NCBI GenBank assembly: GCA_963695835.1
Contig: CAVOHR010000001.1
Span: 930,001 to 994,000 of the forward strand
DNA length: 64,000 nt
Source of the DNA: VRUE01 sp963695835
GTDB taxonomy: Bacteria > Actinomycetota > Thermoleophilia > Solirubrobacterales > 70-9
Reading direction: 5' to 3'
This document shows positions 58,934 to 64,000 of this stretch, one piece after another; the first letter of the stretch is position 1; each line of letters starts with the position of its first letter. The notes beneath the pieces were generated by a model. It searched no databases, was not told where the DNA came from, and was given only the letters and a program-made list of their open reading frames with translations. The translations under genes were made by a program, and so were the position numbers.

Positions 58934-59926
58934 ATGGCGCCGATGGACCCGTCCATCGACAATGAGACCCGCCCTGAGCTCAGTATCGTGATCCCGCTGT
59001 ATCGCGACGAGGCCGCCGTAGAGGAGATCTTCGAGCGCTGCAGGCCTGTGCTCGACGGCATGCAAGGGGGAGAGCTCGTGCTTGTAGACGACGGTGGTCG
59101 CGACGGGGCGGCTCAACTTGCGCGGAGGCTGGCCAAGTCTTACCCACATCGTGTTGTCGTAGTGCGACTCGCCAGGAATTTCGGCCAGCATCCAGCCGTC
59201 TTTGCCGGCCTCGAACATGCAACGGGAAATTTCGTCGCCACGCTGGACAGCGACTTGCAGTATCCGCCAGAGGAAATCCCGGTCCTGCTCGCCGAGCTGT
59301 CCGAGGAGTACCCAGTGGTCTCAGGCTATAGGCATGCTCGACGCGATCCACCGGCCCGGAGGCTGGTAACGCGCCTGCTGACTCACTGGCTGAACAGGCG
59401 AACCGGTACTAGCCTGCGCGATTTCGGCTCGATGTTTCGGGTCTATGACCGACCGACGGTCGACCTGATGCTGCAATTCACCGAGAGGCACCGATATGTG
59501 CCGGCGATAGTGGCATGGCTCGGAGTGCCGATCAAGGAGGTTGCAATCGAGCATCGGGCGCGGGATGACCGTGGCTCTCGGTACCGACTCTCGACTCTGC
59601 TCGATCTCTTCCTTGACCTGATTACCGGCTACTCGGTGTTTCCACTGCGCTTGCTCACGGGGGTGGGGTTGGCGGCATCGCTCCTCGGCTTCGTTGGGAC
59701 CCTTTTCTTCATCGTCTATCGCCTGGTCGCGGGCAGCGGAGTGTCCGGGACGGTGTCAGCCTTCGCGCTCGTGTTCGCACTGCTGGGAGTGCAGCTGCTG
59801 ATCACCGCCCTGATCGGAGAGTACGTAGGACGCGTCTACACGGAGGCCAAGGGACGACCGTACTTCGTTGTCCGCGATGTGAGCGAAAGCGAGAATGCGG
59901 CGGCTGAGGTTCGGCCTGCGTCGTGA
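58934..59926 (+). CDS. ArnC-like polyprenyl-phosphate glycosyltransferase
   Basis: 330 residues: GT2 domain LSIVIPLYRDEAAVEE, LVLVDDGGRDG, ATLDSDLQYPPEEIP (DxD), DFGSMFRVYDR; then two membrane helices (LLTGVGLAASLLGFVGTLFF and FALVFALLGVQLLITALIG). This is the ArnC/GtrB layout, loading a sugar onto undecaprenyl phosphate. With the aminotransferase and acetyltransferase beside it, the likely donor is a dTDP-4-acetamido-4,6-dideoxyhexose, which is inference. ATG at 58934 or 58943. The stop overlaps the next start (GTGA). Confidence 0.87.
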   Translation: MAPMDPSIDNETRPELSIVIPLYRDEAAVEEIFERCRPVLDGMQGGELVLVDDGGRDGAAQLARRLAKSYPHRVVVVRLARNFGQHPAVFAGLEHATGNFVATLDSDLQYPPEEIPVLLAELSEEYPVVSGYRHARRDPPARRLVTRLLTHWLNRRTGTSLRDFGSMFRVYDRPTVDLMLQFTERHRYVPAIVAWLGVPIKEVAIEHRARDDRGSRYRLSTLLDLFLDLITGYSVFPLRLLTGVGLAASLLGFVGTLFFIVYRLVAGSGVSGTVSAFALVFALLGVQLLITALIGEYVGRVYTEAKGRPYFVVRDVSESENAAAEVRPAS

Positions 59927-60660
59927 CCGGAAGTCTGCGAGACGAGACCGTAGTGGAGCGCTTGGAGTGGGACACCGAGCATTTCGGCTTTTTGATCGGC
60001 CGGGTGATTGGGCCGGAGGGTCCCGATCGGATCCGAGCTGCGGCCGAGGTCGGAGACCGGATGGGGATGCGCTGCTTGACGGCGCTGGTCAATGTCGGCG
60101 ACACGGCGACGATCTCGGCGGCCGAGGATGCGGGCTTTCGCTGCTACGACGTCCGAACCGAGCTCGACCGGCCCGTCCAAAACGAGCCGGTAGGGCAGCC
60201 CGAGGGAGGGGTTCGCCAGGCTTCCGAGCGCGACCTGGCGAGCCTCGAGCCGATCGCGCGGACGAGGTTTTCGATTTCTCGGTTCTACGCCGATCCGAAC
60301 TTCCCCCGTGATCGCGTCGGGGAGCTCTACGTCGCCTGGCTGCGGCGGGGGTTGGCTGACGACGACAGGTTCGTCTGTGCGACGTCGGATCTCGACGGGT
60401 TCGTCGTCTGCCAGCTGGAGGGTCGGGCGCGGGTCGGGACCATCGAGCTGATCGCTGTGTCGCCCGAGTCGGAGGGAAGCGGATTGGGCGCGCAGCTCCT
60501 ATTCAGTGCGGAAGAGGCGTTCGCGGCGGCCCGGATGACACAGGCGCGAGTGGTCACGCAAGGTGCCAATCTGCCGGCACAGCGCCTCTACCAGCGGCAG
60601 GGGTTTCGCACTCGCGGAGTGGCGCTGTGGTTGCACCGATGGTCCTTACCCAGCGGCTGA
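59923..60660 (+). CDS. wecD: WecD-like GNAT sugar N-acetyltransferase
   Basis: 245 residues. VERLEWDTEHFGFLIGRV at the start and TFSISRFYADPNFPRD-like sequence (here RFSISRFYADPNFPRD) in the middle are characteristic of WecD (dTDP-fucosamine acetyltransferase), and the C-terminal half is a GNAT domain with SPESEGSGLGAQLLFSAEE (acetyl-CoA loop) and LPAQRLYQRQGF. It should acetylate the amino sugar made by WecE. GTG at 59923 overlaps the previous stop. Ends 15 bases into the convergent membrane gene. Confidence 0.82.
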   Translation: MTGSLRDETVVERLEWDTEHFGFLIGRVIGPEGPDRIRAAAEVGDRMGMRCLTALVNVGDTATISAAEDAGFRCYDVRTELDRPVQNEPVGQPEGGVRQASERDLASLEPIARTRFSISRFYADPNFPRDRVGELYVAWLRRGLADDDRFVCATSDLDGFVVCQLEGRARVGTIELIAVSPESEGSGLGAQLLFSAEEAFAAARMTQARVVTQGANLPAQRLYQRQGFRTRGVALWLHRWSLPSG

Positions 60661-62337
60661 ATCGCCCCAGTATGGAGCGCGACCCCACGCATTGAGCTGC
60701 CCCTTGCACTGTCGCCAGGAGGTGATATGAACCGCTACCGCGCGAGCAGGGCTCACGAAGTAGATCGGATGCGCCGATTCACGAAACGGAGCCACCACTT
60801 TGTGCGCCTGTTCGACCCCGTCCCTGCCGCACGTGACGTCTTGGCGAAATGGGGAGGCGTAGTCCGGGCTCACGTTGGTTTCGTAGTCGATCATTCCGCG
60901 GAAATCCCACGTTTGGGCAAAGACCGGAATCCACTCGTGCTCCCACTGCGGCGTGTCGAAGCCGAACACGCGCGCCGCGGGCGGAACATCGCGGAGCGCC
61001 TTGCGAATCCCCGGCAGCGCCTTCTCCTGGGCGGCCCACGAGTCGAGCCAGGCCTCCTGGTGCACGGCGCCAACGGCGACCTGATGTGCCGCCACGACCC
61101 CCATCACCGCCAAGACGCAGACCGGCGCGGCCAGCGCACATGGGAATCGGTAGCGGACGAACTCGTAGAGAAGACCCAGAAGCGCGACGAACGCGAGGGC
61201 GTAAGGAATGGTGCCGGGAAGGTTGACGCGGTTATAGGTGCTTGCGTACTGCGGTACGTAGAGGTCTTCGGCGGTCAGGAAGACGCCTGCGCATGCGGCG
61301 GCTGCGATGACGGCTGCTCCAAGCAGCAGCCACCAGCGGCTCAGGCGTCGGCGGAGAGTGCGATTTCGGATCGTGGCTGCCGCCGCCATCAGCAAGAGAC
61401 CGGCCATCGCGGCGAGCAAGACACCTGGCGCGTACAGATACCTCCAGGTGGTCCAGGCCCCTCCGAGCAGGGCGCCCACCCGCGCCACGAGCTCTCCCGT
61501 CGTCCGTTCCACCATGAACGCCGGGTCGCCGGCAGGAGCAAGCGTGAGTCGGTAGACAACGAAGGCAACCACCAGCCCTAGGTCGACCACCCAGCGAGCG
61601 AGTGCGCGCCGGTTGCGAAATGTCGCCACGTAGACGGCGCCCTGCACGGCCACGAGCGGGACCGCGATCTCGTAAGTCGCCATCGCCAACACCGCCAACA
61701 GCGCTGACAGGAGGTGCAACGCCGCGCTTCGCCGCCGGGAGGGACTGCCAAGGGCCCAGATGGCGACGAGCAGACTCGTCATCTGCACCACGATCACGTA
61801 CTGTCCGATGCTGGCGACTGGCCAAAGACGGGTCGTATCCGCACCTGGAAACACGATGATCGCGACGCCGATCACGAGGCTCCACATGCGTCCAAGCCTT
61901 GCCCGACGGGCGATTGCGTAGGCCAGTGATGCGATTGCCACCAAGAACGCTATCGACACCAGATGATACGCCCACCGGTTGCTGCCGAGCAGCCACCACT
62001 CGCTGGTGTGGTAAACGCAGGCCAGCTTACGGCCGCCCGGGATTGCTTCCATGCAGGTGTTCAGCCCGTCGAAGAAGTCCCGACTGTTCTGTTGTTCGGC
62101 GTAAACAGACCAGTCATCGAGGAACCAGCCGGCCTTGGTGGCGTATGGGAGATAGAGCAGCAGCGCCAGCAGCAGCAGAGGGGCAGCCGCTGCGAGGTCG
62201 GACGAGCGATTCGGCCGTAACCGATCCGGAGCGATGGCGGCGCCGGCGCTTGGAGGGGGCGGGTCTTTCGATTGAACGGTGGCTGGCAATGACTTGGGGC
62301 GAAGGGAGTCAGCGAGGTTAACGGGAAGCTCTACCAT
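60646..62337 (-). CDS. Polytopic membrane protein, GT-C-like
   Basis: About 563 residues from the ATG at 62337. About ten helices; the first external loop holds GWFLDDWSVYAEQQ, an acidic DD pair placed as in GT-C enzymes, and TWRYLYAPGVLL lies later. The C-terminal 120 residues are outside (VFGFDTPQWEHEWIPVF). With the ArnC-like enzyme it could use a polyprenyl-phosphate amino sugar outside the cell. Base composition is lower in G+C than the rfb genes. A second possible ATG at 62385 overlaps the divergent gene. Confidence 0.72.
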   Translation of the reverse strand: MVELPVNLADSLRPKSLPATVQSKDPPPPSAGAAIAPDRLRPNRSSDLAAAAPLLLLALLLYLPYATKAGWFLDDWSVYAEQQNSRDFFDGLNTCMEAIPGGRKLACVYHTSEWWLLGSNRWAYHLVSIAFLVAIASLAYAIARRARLGRMWSLVIGVAIIVFPGADTTRLWPVASIGQYVIVVQMTSLLVAIWALGSPSRRRSAALHLLSALLAVLAMATYEIAVPLVAVQGAVYVATFRNRRALARWVVDLGLVVAFVVYRLTLAPAGDPAFMVERTTGELVARVGALLGGAWTTWRYLYAPGVLLAAMAGLLLMAAAATIRNRTLRRRLSRWWLLLGAAVIAAAACAGVFLTAEDLYVPQYASTYNRVNLPGTIPYALAFVALLGLLYEFVRYRFPCALAAPVCVLAVMGVVAAHQVAVGAVHQEAWLDSWAAQEKALPGIRKALRDVPPAARVFGFDTPQWEHEWIPVFAQTWDFRGMIDYETNVSPDYASPFRQDVTCGRDGVEQAHKVVAPFRESAHPIYFVSPARAVAVHITSWRQCKGQLNAWGRAPYWGDSAAG

Positions 62338-62378
62338 TGCCTGTGGTTGGACTGCGAGCGCGGCAGACCTCTGCGAGG

Positions 62379-64000
62379 ATGCCATCCGTGCCAACGCTTT
62401 GGGTCTCTCCCGCCGATCGTCGGCGGTTCGCGATCGCCCGATCGGCCGTTCTTCTCGTCGGAGGCTACGACGGTTCCGGCAACTACGGCGACATCCTTCA
62501 ACTGGCAACGGCGATCGAGACCGTGCGGCGGCTGCCGGGCTCGCCGCTCCCGGCGGTGGTCGTCGAGCGCGAGACGCTGACGCACCACACCACCCTGGTG
62601 CAGCGTTACGACGCGCAGCTCGGCGACGCCGTCTATCTCCACTACCAGGACGGGGAGGAGGAGCAGAACGACGGCCTCATGCAACTCTCACCCCCTATTG
62701 GCCCAGGGCGTTCGGCGATCTACGTCTATGGCGGCGGCTTCCTCAACCAGCGGTGGGGCGGGCGAAAGGCCTCTCACGTTGCCGCCGCCGAGCAGCTCGT
62801 CGGCGGCCACTCGTTACCGGTAGTCGCGTCGGGGCTCCAGGTCGACGAGGCAGCGGTCGTCTCTGGCGGCGTCGCGCATGACCTCCTCTCGCGGGCCTCG
62901 TGGATCGGCGTCCGCGACGTGCGTTCGCTCGACTACATGCGCAGGCGCCTTTCGGGTCCCGGGGCACAGCGTGTGGAGCTAGCCGGCGACGATGCGCTGC
63001 CGTTCCTGCGCCCGTCTCCGTCTCCGGCGCCGGCTGGGGCGGTGGTGAACCTCCACCTGAACGACGGGGTGTGGGTAAGCGAGGACCCGGCAGCGATGCT
63101 GGGTCGGGTGGCGGCGCTCCTGCGTGAGCTCGCCCACCGCGCGGAGTCGCCGTTGGAGCTGCAGCCCGTCGTCGCATATGAGGACCCGCGGGTCTCCGAG
63201 CGCGAGGTTCATGCTTCCCTGATGGAGCGCTTCCGGGAGGAGCTGGAAGGGGCGGGAATCCTTCCGGTCGATCCGGTGGATCTCCTCGATGATGCGCTGG
63301 GCAACGGGTTGGGCCGATTCGCCCGCGCTCGGCTGACCATCGCCTGCTCCTACCACGTGACTCTCACCTCGCTGCTCGCCGGCATCCCGGCCATCCTGCT
63401 CGCCGAGAACGACTACTACGATCAGAAGGCGGCCGGATTGCGGGATCTCTTCGAGCTCGACGGCAGCCTGATCGGTGTCCGGGGAACGGATGTCGACGCG
63501 GCGCAGGCGGCGGACGCTCTGGTGGACGGCCCCGAGCGGATGGCCCTCGTGGAGGGATTGCGCGCCGGGTCGGCTGCGGTCGCCGAGCGGTTCGAGCAGG
63601 GGCGGGAGGCACTTACGGCCTCGCTCGTTCAGGGGCTCGACGAGCCCCCGCCTCGCAGGAACGTCCGCGGGGCTGTCGGCCGAAGGCTGCGCCGGCTTTC
63701 GGCCCGCCTGGCGGCGCGAGAACGTTCAGCGCAGACGAACCCACCGGCGGCGCCTGCCCCCCCCGGGCTCGCCGACGAGATTGCCGGCGCCCGTGAGCTC
63801 GCCCAGGCCGCGATGGATCAGGCCAGCTATGCACTCGAAGTCGCCCGCGACATGTCTCTCCCGGCGCGCATGCTCGCCCTGATGTCGTGGCTGGAGCTGC
63901 ATCCGCCCCCGTCGAGCCCCGAGGTTTCGGTCATCCTGGCGACGCGGGACCGGCCGGAGCTGCTCGCCCGCGCGATCCCCTCGGTCCTCGCCCAGAGGTT
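62379..64000 (+). CDS. Polysaccharide-pyruvyl-transferase-like/GT2 fusion, 3' end missing
   Basis: Open from ATG at 62379 to the window end, at least 540 codons with no stop. Residues about 25-400 resemble the polysaccharide pyruvyl transferase family: LVGGYDGSGNYGDILQL, AIYVYGGGFLNQRWGG, and SYHVTLTSLLAGIPAILL. A basic, Ala-rich linker (about 420-510) leads into the start of a GT2 domain at 514, PEVSVILATRDRPELLARAI. Pyruvyl transferases add ketal-pyruvate from PEP to sugars. The fusion would pair modification and transfer in one protein. Divergent from the membrane gene with 41 bases between. Confidence 0.75.
   Translation, partial: MPSVPTLWVSPADRRRFAIARSAVLLVGGYDGSGNYGDILQLATAIETVRRLPGSPLPAVVVERETLTHHTTLVQRYDAQLGDAVYLHYQDGEEEQNDGLMQLSPPIGPGRSAIYVYGGGFLNQRWGGRKASHVAAAEQLVGGHSLPVVASGLQVDEAAVVSGGVAHDLLSRASWIGVRDVRSLDYMRRRLSGPGAQRVELAGDDALPFLRPSPSPAPAGAVVNLHLNDGVWVSEDPAAMLGRVAALLRELAHRAESPLELQPVVAYEDPRVSEREVHASLMERFREELEGAGILPVDPVDLLDDALGNGLGRFARARLTIACSYHVTLTSLLAGIPAILLAENDYYDQKAAGLRDLFELDGSLIGVRGTDVDAAQAADALVDGPERMALVEGLRAGSAAVAERFEQGREALTASLVQGLDEPPPRRNVRGAVGRRLRRLSARLAARERSAQTNPPAAPAPPGLADEIAGARELAQAAMDQASYALEVARDMSLPARMLALMSWLELHPPPSSPEVSVILATRDRPELLARAIPSVLAQR

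Overview
The window is high-GC DNA (strong G/C at third codon positions) that looks like an actinobacterium of the Thermoleophilia (Solirubrobacterales type). The signs are a fused PafB-PafC regulator, a delta-60 repeat protein, a secreted protein with an N-terminus (membrane helix, then a Lys/Asn-rich stretch) that I know from this group, a CrcB pair, and many GTG/TTG starts with 4-bp stop/start overlaps. This placement is inference from gene content. No rRNA, tRNA, CRISPR array, integrase or transposase was seen.

Layout. 0-7.3 kb: a CrcB fluoride-channel pair joined to a three-domain DUF190 protein, a catalase, a YhaM-like OB/HD protein, PafBC and a metallo-beta-lactamase-fold hydrolase. 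7.3-21.2 kb: secreted or exported proteins (delta-60 repeats, penicillin-acylase family, SGNH hydrolase, DUF1906 protein, glycoside hydrolase), a divergent DJ-1 enzyme/GlxA-type regulator pair, a PPOX protein and a polyprenyl-phosphate mannosyltransferase. 21.2-62.4 kb: a large cell-surface glycan locus. It holds a PP-loop enzyme, two CDP-paratose-epimerase-like SDR genes, cytoplasmic GT2 and GT4 transferases, at least five GT-C-like membrane proteins, methyltransferases, a phosphopantetheinyl transferase, a Wzm/Wzt ABC exporter, the dTDP-rhamnose set rfbA-D-B-C, and a WecE/ArnC-like/WecD-like amino-sugar block. The last gene, cut by the window end, fuses a polysaccharide-pyruvyl-transferase-like domain to a GT2 domain.

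Working model: nucleotide sugars (dTDP-rhamnose, an acetylated amino-deoxy sugar, CDP- or NDP-epimerised sugars) are assembled by GT2/GT4 enzymes, finished by a methyltransferase recognised by the Wzt C-terminal domain, and exported by Wzm/Wzt. Polyprenyl-phosphate sugars made by DPM/ArnC-like enzymes feed GT-C enzymes outside the membrane.

Foreign-looking modules sit inside the locus: a AAA ATPase, a HepT/MntA toxin-antitoxin pair, a DUF4143 ATPase, and a secreted CotH-kinase/phosphoesterase pair. Two of these modules are each bracketed by perfect direct repeats (46 and 82 bp) made of the 3' end of a GT2 gene, so that the full-length GT2 gene lies on one side and an orphan 3' tail on the other. 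That resembles insertion at the 3' end of a gene with restoration of the reading frame, and it is the most interesting structure here.

Five genes carry single-base frame breaks, eight in all, every one an extra base. Five of them lie within 1.3 kb. They may be sequence errors or real decay, and this should be settled before those genes are interpreted.
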